Of a DNA stretch of 64,000 nucleotides, positions 9,947 through 17,007 are shown in pieces; position 1 is the stretch's first letter; each line of letters starts with the position of its first letter. Source of the stretch: Collinsella sp. GTDB taxonomy: Bacteria > Actinomycetota > Coriobacteriia > Coriobacteriales > Coriobacteriaceae. Made by a program: the position numbers and the translations under genes. The stretch covers positions 1 to 64,000 of the forward strand of contig DXMY01000049.1 of NCBI GenBank assembly GCA_019413925.1, given 5' to 3'. The notes beneath the pieces were generated by a model. The model did not search any database and was not told the DNA's origin. It saw only the letters and a list, made by a program, of their open reading frames with translations.

Positions 9947-10594
9947 CTAGAGCGTGCCGTAGATGCGGTCGCCGGCGTCGCCCAGGCCGGGAACGATGTA
10001 GGCAGCCTCGTTGAGATGGTCGTCGATGGCGCAGGTATAGATATGCACATCGGGATCCTTCTCGGTCAGCGACTTGAGGCCCTCGGGGGCCGCGACGATG
10101 CACAGCATGCGGATGTCCTTGACACCGCGCTCGCGCAGGTAGCTGATGGCCATCTCGGCCGAACCGCCCGTGGCAAGCATGGGGTCGACGACCAGGCAGA
10201 TGCGCTGGTCGATATCCTTGGGCATCTTGCAGTAATACTCGTGCGGCTCGCGGGTGACCTCGTCGCGTTCCATGCCGATGTGGCCCACGCGAGCGGAGGG
10301 CACCAGGTCGAGGATGCCGTCGACCATGCCAAGGCCCGCACGCAGGATGGGCACGATGGCGAGTTTCTTGCCGGCAAGCTGTTTGAACGTGGCGGTAGTG
10401 ATGGGGGTCTCGACCTCGACGTCTTCCATAGGCAGGTCGCGCATGGCCTCGTAGCCGTCAAAAAGCGCGAGTTCGCGCACGAGCTGACGGAACTGGTTGG
10501 TGCCGGTGTTTTTGTCGCGCAGGATCGACAGCTTGTGCTGGACGAGCGGGTGATCGACAAGCGTCACACGGGACGCATCGTAGGTGACGGTCAT
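9947..10594 (-). CDS. upp: Uracil phosphoribosyltransferase
   Basis: Salvages uracil with PRPP to form UMP in the cytoplasm. The 215-residue protein has the PRPP loop DPMLATGGS (137-145), the uracil-site region AAPEGLK and the C-terminal PGLGDAGDRIYGT. I chose the ATG at 10594, preceded by GAAAGGGG, over the upstream in-frame start that would add 20 unrelated residues. A upp gene next to the ATP synthase operon is a common arrangement in Gram-positive bacteria. Confidence 0.96.
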   Translation of the reverse strand: MTVTYDASRVTLVDHPLVQHKLSILRDKNTGTNQFRQLVRELALFDGYEAMRDLPMEDVEVETPITTATFKQLAGKKLAIVPILRAGLGMVDGILDLVPSARVGHIGMERDEVTREPHEYYCKMPKDIDQRICLVVDPMLATGGSAEMAISYLRERGVKDIRMLCIVAAPEGLKSLTEKDPDVHIYTCAIDDHLNEAAYIVPGLGDAGDRIYGTL

Positions 10595-10717
10595 GGATTG
10601 ATTGCCCCTTTCGTTGCGGCCGCAAAACGGCCTTGCTGACAGGGTGTGCAGCAATGTTGCCGCCGCACGCCATGCATTAGTTTAGCGGTTTGTTGTATCG
10701 AGCAGCCCATCGCAGCC

Positions 10718-12259
10718 CTACTGTGAGGTGTTGAGCGAGCGCCTGACTGCATCACGCCAGCCCGCAAGGTTTTGCTCGCGGCGCTCGGCGGACATGTGGG
10801 GAAGGAAGGTCCTAACGATCTGGGCATTTTGCTCCAGCTCTTCCAGGTCTTCCCAATAGCCGACGGCAAGACCCGCCAAGTACGCGGCACCGATTGCCGT
10901 GGTCTCCACCGTCTCGCATTGCAGCACGGGGATATCCAGCAGGTCGGCCTGGAATTGCATGATGAACTCGTTGCGCGAGGCACCGCCATCGACAGACAGG
11001 CGCTCAATCGAAAGCCCCACGTCCTGCTCCATGGCGCGCAGCACGTCGTAGCTCTGATATGCCATGGATTCGCAGGCGGCACGTACGATGGTCGCACGGC
11101 TCGAGGCGCCGGTCAGACCGCACACGATACCGCGAGCATGCGGGTCCCACCAGGGAGCACCCAAACCCGCAAAGGCCGGAACGAAGTAGCAGCCCTCGTT
11201 GTCGCTAATCGAAGCGGCGAGTTGTGCCGACTCGCTCACGCTCGAGATGATGCCCATGTTGTTGCGAAGCCAGTTCATCGTTGAGCCGGCGGCAAAAATA
11301 GAGCCCTCGAGCGCATAGCTGACTTTGCCGTCCGCAGCGATACCGATGGTGGAGACCAGGCCATTCTTGGATTCGACGATCTCGTCGCCGGTGTTCATGA
11401 GCATAAAGCAACCCGTGCCATAGGTGTTTTTGGTCTGGCCGGGACGGAAACAGCAGTGGCCGAACAGCGACGCCTGCTGGTCACCCGCCACGCCCATGAT
11501 GGGCGGCATGTTGGTCATGATGTCGCTCGCGACGCAGCCGTAGTCGCCCGAGCTCCAGCGAACCTCGGGCATCATGGAACGTGGAACGTCAAAGAGTGCC
11601 AGCAGGTCGTCGTCCCAATCGAGCGTATGGATATTAAAGAGTGCCGTGCGGCTGGCATTGGTGTAGTCGGTGGCAAAGACCTGGCCGCCGGTGAGGTTGT
11701 AGATGAGCCAGGTGTCGATGGTGCCAAACATGAGGTCGCCCGCCGCCGCGCTTTCGCGTGCGCCGTCGACGTTGTCGAGAATCCACTGCACCTTGGAGGC
11801 CGAGAAATACGGGTCGAGCGTGAGTCCCGTGCGGGAGCGCACCAGCCCTTCTGCGCCCTGCTCGACAAGCTCGTCGATCAGAGGTGCGGTACGGCGGCAC
11901 TGCCATACGATAGCGTTATAGATCGGCTGACCGCTCACGCGATCCCAGACCACCGTGGTCTCGCGCTGGTTGGAGATGCCGATGGCAGCAATGCGGTCGG
12001 AGTGGATACCGCTCTTAAACTGGACTTCCATCATGACGGCGATCTGGCTAGCAAGGACCGCCATGGGGTCTTGCTCCACCCAGCCGGGACGCGGGAAGCT
12101 GGTTTTGACGCTGCGACGTGCCTGCGCGACGATGCAGCCGTACTCGTCGACGATGGTCGCAAGTACCGAGGTGGTGCCGCAGTCGAGCGCCATGATGTAG
12201 GAACCGCCAAAGTCAAACGAGGCATCTTCCATGCCCAGGCTGCCCAGATTCAACGACAT
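10718..12259 (-). CDS. glpK: Glycerol kinase
   Basis: 513-residue FGGY-family kinase converting glycerol to sn-glycerol 3-phosphate. N-terminal DCGTTSVLATIVDEYG, the substrate region SNQRETTVVWDR and IYNAIVWQCRRT, and the C-terminal GGASRNEFIMQFQADLLDIP are diagnostic. No glycerol facilitator or GlpD is adjacent. It begins 13 bases after the Sua5/YrdC gene ends and is probably in its operon. Confidence 0.95.
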   Translation of the reverse strand: MSLNLGSLGMEDASFDFGGSYIMALDCGTTSVLATIVDEYGCIVAQARRSVKTSFPRPGWVEQDPMAVLASQIAVMMEVQFKSGIHSDRIAAIGISNQRETTVVWDRVSGQPIYNAIVWQCRRTAPLIDELVEQGAEGLVRSRTGLTLDPYFSASKVQWILDNVDGARESAAAGDLMFGTIDTWLIYNLTGGQVFATDYTNASRTALFNIHTLDWDDDLLALFDVPRSMMPEVRWSSGDYGCVASDIMTNMPPIMGVAGDQQASLFGHCCFRPGQTKNTYGTGCFMLMNTGDEIVESKNGLVSTIGIAADGKVSYALEGSIFAAGSTMNWLRNNMGIISSVSESAQLAASISDNEGCYFVPAFAGLGAPWWDPHARGIVCGLTGASSRATIVRAACESMAYQSYDVLRAMEQDVGLSIERLSVDGGASRNEFIMQFQADLLDIPVLQCETVETTAIGAAYLAGLAVGYWEDLEELEQNAQIVRTFLPHMSAERREQNLAGWRDAVRRSLNTSQ

Positions 12260-12272
12260 CGCTTAAACCTTT

Positions 12273-13016
12273 CTATTGCATCGGGTCGGACAGGACCCGT
12301 TCGATCTCTGATGCGGGAAGTGCGCCTTGGCGCAGGATCTGGAGCTCGCCGTGCTGAAACGACACGATGGTCGAGGCGTCGCGACACGGGGTCTCACCGG
12401 CGTCGACGGCAACATCGACCCCCTCCAGGATGCGACCCTCCACCGTGATAAAACTTGCCGGCGCGGGCGCGCCATGCGTGTTGGCGCTGGTGCAGGCAAG
12501 GGGGCTGCCACAGGCGCGAATGAGCGCCTGCACCACGGGCGAGGCCGAAGCGCGAAGTGCCACCGTGTCGTCGGCAGCGCGCATAAAGGTCGGCACGCAG
12601 GGGGCTGCCTTGACCACGATAGTCAGAGCTCCCGGCCAGCATCGTCGCGCGAGTATGCGGGCATCTTCCGGGATATCCACGCCATAGCGGTCGAGCGCCT
12701 CGGCATCATCGACCAGCCAGGCAACCGTTTGGGTGAGCTCGCGCTGCTTGAGGGTAAAGATACGACGATAGCCGGTACCGAGTGCGGGGACCGCGGCGCC
12801 GTTGACGGTGGCCTGCGGATCGCGCGGCCACGGCAGAGGTTCACTTGTATCTTGTGGAACGGCATCCGAGAAGGCGTTGACTGCCACGGCGACACCGTAG
12901 ACCGTCTCGGTTGGAATAAGCGCCAGGCCACCGCGACCGAGTAGCTCGGCCGTGCGCTCGACTGCAAGCCGATGCGGCTCGCGCGCTCCCTCGTATACCC
13001 GATAGACCGTCTGCAT
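12273..13016 (-). CDS. Sua5/YciO/YrdC family protein, probable threonylcarbamoyl-AMP synthase
   Basis: 247 residues with the YrdC core: PTETVYGVAV near residue 36 and RCWPGALTIVVK, which bind ATP and the carbamate intermediate, then SPLACTSANTHG. The family makes threonylcarbamoyl-AMP for t6A tRNA modification. Between the first motif and the RIFTLKQR helix there are about 45 extra residues, and the usual K-x-R-P helix is altered to LKQRELTQ. It is therefore either a divergent TsaC or a YciO-type paralogue. It is separated from glpK by 13 bases. Confidence 0.8.
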   Translation of the reverse strand: MQTVYRVYEGAREPHRLAVERTAELLGRGGLALIPTETVYGVAVAVNAFSDAVPQDTSEPLPWPRDPQATVNGAAVPALGTGYRRIFTLKQRELTQTVAWLVDDAEALDRYGVDIPEDARILARRCWPGALTIVVKAAPCVPTFMRAADDTVALRASASPVVQALIRACGSPLACTSANTHGAPAPASFITVEGRILEGVDVAVDAGETPCRDASTIVSFQHGELQILRQGALPASEIERVLSDPMQ

Positions 13017-13150
13017 GTGTATGCCAGCCCCTTACGCCCTGGTGCAAGTTTGTTTACTGTGGGGCATTCTCGCACGAAACGTTCAACCTATTTGCCCAGA
13101 GCGCATGTTGGTTTGGTGAGCGGCTCTAGTAGTCGGTGAAAGTGAGGGGG

Positions 13151-13597
13151 TTATTGGACTGCGACGAACTTCTTTGGCCTGCCGGCGTGGCGTTCTTGGG
13201 CGGCGTAGCGCTCGATGCTGCCTATCGTTATCATCCGACGGCCGTCGACGAGTTCAACATCGAGCTTTCCGGCTTTGACCAGCGCGGTAATCCGCGGAGC
13301 GGAGACTTTGAGGTCCAGCGCTGCGTCTTTAAATGTTCGGCACGCCGCTTCCCGAGCGTCCTCGTGGTCGATTTCGACTGAAAGGGCCACGACCTCGGCC
13401 GAGCGTTCGTACCCTGCCGGAGTCAAACCGTTGTTGAGGTCGTCGGCCAAAAACGCCATCAGTGCCTCGGTGGCATGGGCAATCGCTTCTTCGCGCGTAT
13501 CGCCATCGGCAAAGGCGCCGGGAATCTGCGGGAAGCTAGCGCAGTAACCATCGTCTTCTTTTATGAGAACGCAGTCATAGGTAAATCGCTGCCTCAT
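13151..13597 (-). CDS. hicB: HicB-type antitoxin
   Basis: 148 residues. The N-terminal half is a HicB fold (YDCVLIKEDDGYCASFPQIP, DTREEAIAHATEAL). The C-terminal half, after about residue 85, looks like a helix-turn-helix (VSAPRITALVKAGKL) followed by a basic tail, which would let it bind the operon's own operator. I chose ATG 13597, preceded by GGAGGCAAA, over the upstream in-frame start inside hicA. The gene follows hicA by 11 bases, the usual toxin-first HicAB order. Confidence 0.88.
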   Translation of the reverse strand: MRQRFTYDCVLIKEDDGYCASFPQIPGAFADGDTREEAIAHATEALMAFLADDLNNGLTPAGYERSAEVVALSVEIDHEDAREAACRTFKDAALDLKVSAPRITALVKAGKLDVELVDGRRMITIGSIERYAAQERHAGRPKKFVAVQ

Positions 13598-13608
13598 TTT
13601 GCCTCCAA

Positions 13609-13794
13609 CTACCATCCAGCTTGGCGACGAATACTTGCCCACGTGCCCTTCTTTGGTCGATCACCGCCAGAGCCGTTCACGGTGACAACGCGGTCACCAG
13701 AAACATACTTAGCATGACTACCGACTTGCGCGACCTTCACGAATCCATCGTGCTTGAGTAGGGCAATGATTTCCCGAAAGGTAGGAGGTTGCAT
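13609..13794 (-). CDS. hicA: HicA-type mRNA interferase toxin
   Basis: 61-residue double-stranded-RNA-binding-fold protein. It shows the core KHDGFVKVAQVGSHAKY with the catalytic His in GSH, and the C-terminal KKGTWASIRRQAGW. The P-x-H element that usually follows the second strand is replaced by NGSGGDRP. HicA toxins cleave mRNA and are neutralised by HicB. Ribosome site AGAGGT; a palindromic operator lies 25 bases upstream. Confidence 0.88.
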   Translation of the reverse strand: MQPPTFREIIALLKHDGFVKVAQVGSHAKYVSGDRVVTVNGSGGDRPKKGTWASIRRQAGW

Positions 13795-13818
13795 GGGCCG
13801 ACCTCTTTCAGCCGTCCT

Positions 13819-13840
13819 AATTATAAACTACTTTATAATT
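13819..13840. promoter_or_regulatory. Palindromic operator and -10 region of hicAB
   Basis: AATTATAAA, four bases, TTTATAATT: a perfect 9 bp inverted repeat in an A+T-rich patch immediately upstream of hicA. On the minus strand the right arm contains TATAAT, a consensus -10, with TTAGCA about 18 bases before it. Binding of HicB here would block the promoter, as in known HicAB autoregulation. Confidence 0.75.
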
Positions 13841-13862
13841 TTTGCTAACCAGTTAATAAATA

Positions 13863-15113
13863 TTACTGGCGTTGCTTGGGCTCGGTGACGATGGCTCGGA
13901 CAATGCGGGGGCGATCGGTGAGGTCGTGGACGATACGCACGTCCGAAAGGCCTGCTTGACGACAGAGCTCGGCCGCGGCGTCGAGCGCGCCCTCGTAGAG
14001 CTCGCAGGCAAACAGGCCGCCGGCACGCAGCATGTAGGGCGCCGCGTTGAGCAGGCGGCGGAAGATATCGAGACCGTCGGCACCGCCCTCGAGCGCCAGA
14101 TCGGGCTCAAAGTCCTTGACCTCATGCGGCAGCGAGCGCATGACATCGGTGGGGATGTAGGGCGGGTTGGAGACGAGTACGTCAAAGGTGCCCCACTCTT
14201 CGCGGGGAATGGAGCTCACCAGGTTTGTGAGGCTGAAGGCGACCTCGTCGGACGTGAGGCCAAGCGCATCGCGGTTTTTGGTAGCAAGGTCGATGGCGCG
14301 CGGCTCGATATCGGTAGCAGTGCAGGTGACGTGGCCGCGACGCTCCCAGGCGATCGAGAGCGAGATACAGCCCGTGCCGCAGCCGACCTCGAGAACGCGG
14401 GCAGTGCGGGGCTCGGCTGGGGCAGGCGCAGCGGCATCCTGAGCTGAAACCGTCTCCTGGTCGGCGCCCTCGATGGCGATGTCGTATTCGTCGAGCTCGG
14501 GCTCGGCGGCTTTTGCGGCTTCGGCTTCTGCTGCTTGCGCGGCGGCTTCCTCGGCCTCGCGATCGGCAAGCTCCTCGGCATAGGCGCGGCTACCGAGCAC
14601 GTCGCTACCCAGCGCGGCCTCATCGGCGGCCGTCAGGTTGGCAGCACGGCGCTCGGCGGTCGCGCGTTCGTCGGCCAGCGCCGCCTCAGCTTTGCGGGCC
14701 TGCTCGACCTCATCGTTCCAAGGCAGCTCAACACGCTGACGGGCAGCGGCCTCGGGGCTCAGCACCTCGGTATCCAGATAATTGAGGACTTCTTCGACGA
14801 GCATCTCGGTCTCGGGGCGCGGGATGAGCACGCCGGGGGCGCACGCGACGTCGATCATGCGAAACTGCGTGCTGCCCGTGATGTATTGCAGCGGCTCGCC
14901 CTTAGCGCGGCGGACAACGGCCGCATGCATGGTCTCGAGCTGGGCCGCGTTAAGCGTCTCGTCCATACGCATATATAGGTCAATGCGCGCCAGGCCCGTG
15001 GCGGCGCACAGCAGCCACTCGGCAGAAAGACGGGGGTGCTCCTCGCCGCGCTCGGCCAGGTACTCCTTGGTCCACTCGAGACAACGCTTGATGGTCCAAA
15101 TCTCGTTTGCCAT
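13863..15113 (-). CDS. prmC: Peptide chain release factor N5-glutamine methyltransferase with large insertion
   Basis: Methylates the GGQ glutamine of release factors. The 416-residue protein is far longer than the usual 270-290. The N-terminal helical domain runs to VLIPRPETEMLVEEVLN (about residue 111). Next come about 120 Ala/Glu-rich residues (about 115-236) with no counterpart in the family, then the SAM motif LEVGCGTGCIS (241-251) and catalytic NPPY (316-319). Both catalytic motifs are intact, so it should be active. I chose ATG 15113, preceded by GAGGGGAGGG. Its target RF1 is encoded upstream on the same strand, 597 bases away. Confidence 0.93.
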   Translation of the reverse strand: MANEIWTIKRCLEWTKEYLAERGEEHPRLSAEWLLCAATGLARIDLYMRMDETLNAAQLETMHAAVVRRAKGEPLQYITGSTQFRMIDVACAPGVLIPRPETEMLVEEVLNYLDTEVLSPEAAARQRVELPWNDEVEQARKAEAALADERATAERRAANLTAADEAALGSDVLGSRAYAEELADREAEEAAAQAAEAEAAKAAEPELDEYDIAIEGADQETVSAQDAAAPAPAEPRTARVLEVGCGTGCISLSIAWERRGHVTCTATDIEPRAIDLATKNRDALGLTSDEVAFSLTNLVSSIPREEWGTFDVLVSNPPYIPTDVMRSLPHEVKDFEPDLALEGGADGLDIFRRLLNAAPYMLRAGGLFACELYEGALDAAAELCRQAGLSDVRIVHDLTDRPRIVRAIVTEPKQRQ

Positions 15114-15576
15114 GGGGCCCTCCCCTCTTAAGCGCCGGACGGCGCGCGGATGTCGGAGCAGATTGTAAGCGAGGCCAGCGCTTGGCAAGGGGCGATTGAA
15201 GGCGATTATCGAGAATCAGCCCAGATTTTTGCTTGGATTGCAATCGAAGCGTTCATTCGCCGACGTCTAAATCTGCATCCGTCAAGCTTTTGGCAAGGTT
15301 GACCCAAAACTGACCAATATCTAACCAAGAACTTGCCAAATCACTTGACGTGCGACGCATCAAAAAATGCACTTCGACTTCTCGGACGATTTTTTGAGCA
15401 TTATTATCGATAGCAGATAAACGCCGTTGATTGCTTTAAGCAGTTAAATTGCTTAATTTCTAACAAAGCAGATTAAATAAACTCGAATAGCAATTTACTC
15501 AACCTAGTCATTTAAGAACGTCCCCAATGACTACCCAAGAGAACGCCGCAGGTAGAGGACGGACAGCGAGCGACGT
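15114..15576. other. A+T-rich gene-free stretch with 11 bp direct repeats
   Basis: No convincing gene is seen. From about 15230 to 15520 the DNA is clearly more A+T-rich than its surroundings. At 15299-15337 four hexamers (TTGACC, CTGACC, CTAACC, CTTGCC) start exactly 11 bp apart, inside an inverted repeat with arms TTGGCAAG and CTTGCCAA. A small hairpin (TTAAGCA / TGCTTAA, 15436-15456) follows. At 15513-15533 the sequence matches, in inverse orientation, bases near 21486, a flank shared by family 1 elements. It may be a regulator-binding region or a remnant of acquired DNA. Confidence 0.6.
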
Positions 15577-15662
15577 CCAGAGCGAACAAGTTGGCATGAA
15601 AAAGGCGAGGCATAGACCTTCTGGTCATGCCTCGCCTTTTGAATGACAAATTGTCGCTCTGG
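15577..15662. repeat. Long hairpin element, family 1, copy B
   Basis: Outer arms CCAGAGCG and CGCTCTGG enclose a stem whose apex is GGCAT, bulged A, GACC, TTCT, GGTC, ATGCC, flanked by 9 further paired bases with A-rich and T-rich ends (15600-15640). The stem plus T-run on either strand is a good bidirectional terminator. It is almost identical to copy C at 21.6 kb except that the apex is inverted relative to the arms. Confidence 0.85.
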
Positions 15663-15682
15663 GCGGCGCGCAGCGTCGAGCC

Positions 15683-15710
15683 GTTACGCGGTTTGGTAAA
15701 ACCGCGTAAC
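15683..15710. repeat. 28 bp perfect palindrome, family 2, copy 2
   Basis: Identical to the copy at 133-160 (arms GTTACGCGGTTT and AAACCGCGTAAC). It directly follows the prfA stop codon on the minus strand and precedes the family 1 hairpin, the same order as at the window's left end. Confidence 0.9.
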
Positions 15711-16778
15711 CTAAACTGCTTGTGCCAGCTTCTCGGCTCGCTCGGCGGCGGCAAGTGCCTCGATGACGGTGCCGAGCTGATCGCCCAGAAGGACGCCGTT
15801 GTAGGTGGAGTTGAAGCCGATACGGTGATCGGTCACGCGGTCCTGGGGCTGGTTGTAAGTACGGATCTTCTCGGAACGGTTGCCGTGGCCAATCTGGCTC
15901 TGGCGCTCGGCACCGAGCTCGGCCTGCTGCTTCTCGAGTTCCATCTCGTACAGACGGGCGCGCAGCATCTGCATGCAGACCTCGCGGTTCTGGATCTGGG
16001 AACGCTGCTCCTGCGACTGCACCACGGTGTTGGTGGGCAGGTGGGTGATGCGCACGGCGGAGTAGGTGGTGTTAACGCACTGACCGCCAGGGCCGGAGGC
16101 GCAGTAGGTGTCGATGCGCAGGTCGGACTGGTTGATCTGGACGTCGATCTCCTCGGCCTCGGGAAGTACGGCGACGGTAGCCGTGGAGGTCTGAATGCGG
16201 CCCTGGGACTCAGTCTTGGGAACGCGCTGGACGCGGTGCACGCCGGACTCGAACTTCATGACGGAGTAGACGCGGTCGCCCTCGACCTTGAACTCGATGG
16301 ACTTAAAGCCACCGGCCTCGCTGGGGCTGGAATCGAGCACGGTAGTCTTCCAGCCGCGCGACTCGCAAAAGCGCTGGTACATCTTGTACAGATCGCCGGC
16401 GAAGATGGCCGCCTCGTCGCCACCGGCGGCGGAGCGGATCTCGACGATGGTGTTCTTGTCGTCGTTGGGGTCGCTCGGGATGAGCATGTACTTGATGTCT
16501 TCCTCGAGCTGGGGAAGCTTGGCCTCGTTTTCGGAGATGTCCATCTGGAGCATCTCCTTCTCATCGGCATCGGTGGTATCGTGCAGCATTTCCTTGGCAG
16601 CCTCGATGTCATCGAGCGCGCCGATGTACTCGCGCGAGGCGGCAATGAGGTCGGACTGGTGCGCGTACTCCTTGTTGAGACGCGTGAACTCCTTGATATC
16701 GGAGGCGACGGCCGGGTCGGAAAGCTTCTTCTCGAGCTCCTCGTAGGCCTTGATGATCTTTTCGAGCTTGTCGCGCAT
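15711..16778 (-). CDS. prfA: Peptide chain release factor 1
   Basis: 355-residue RF1 that reads UAA and UAG. The codon-recognition tripeptide P-x-T appears as PKT in RVQRVPKTESQGR, and the peptidyl-hydrolysis GGQ as SGPGGQCVNTT. RF2 would have SPF instead. I chose ATG 16778, preceded by AAGGAGTCCGTC, over the longer in-frame start that adds 58 unrelated residues. Its modifying enzyme PrmC is downstream. The 228 bases upstream hold no gene I can support. Confidence 0.97.
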   Translation of the reverse strand: MRDKLEKIIKAYEELEKKLSDPAVASDIKEFTRLNKEYAHQSDLIAASREYIGALDDIEAAKEMLHDTTDADEKEMLQMDISENEAKLPQLEEDIKYMLIPSDPNDDKNTIVEIRSAAGGDEAAIFAGDLYKMYQRFCESRGWKTTVLDSSPSEAGGFKSIEFKVEGDRVYSVMKFESGVHRVQRVPKTESQGRIQTSTATVAVLPEAEEIDVQINQSDLRIDTYCASGPGGQCVNTTYSAVRITHLPTNTVVQSQEQRSQIQNREVCMQMLRARLYEMELEKQQAELGAERQSQIGHGNRSEKIRTYNQPQDRVTDHRIGFNSTYNGVLLGDQLGTVIEALAAAERAEKLAQAV

Positions 16779-16972
16779 GACGGACTCCTTTATATGCGTG
16801 AAGGCGAAAATCGGCAGAATTGATGGGGCGCGGGGCGCCGCTGCGGGGGTAAGTCCAGCTAGAGCATGTCGATCTTCAGATACATGCGCATCCCTTCGCG
16901 TATGGGGTACATAGTTGCGGTCTAACCCATATATGATAGCGTGCGCAGGCAAACCTGCATATAACCCGCACG

Positions 16973-17007
16973 GAATCCGACAAAGGGACAGTCCCTTTGT
17001 CGGATTC
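16973..17007. repeat. GACAAAGGGAC hairpin, family 3, copy 1
   Basis: Perfect 17 bp arms (GAATCCGACAAAGGGAC and its complement) around one central base. It touches the stop codon of the M20 peptidase. There is no T-run on either side. Related copies lie near 23.7, 25.6, 27.1, 37.9 and 51.3 kb. Confidence 0.88.
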
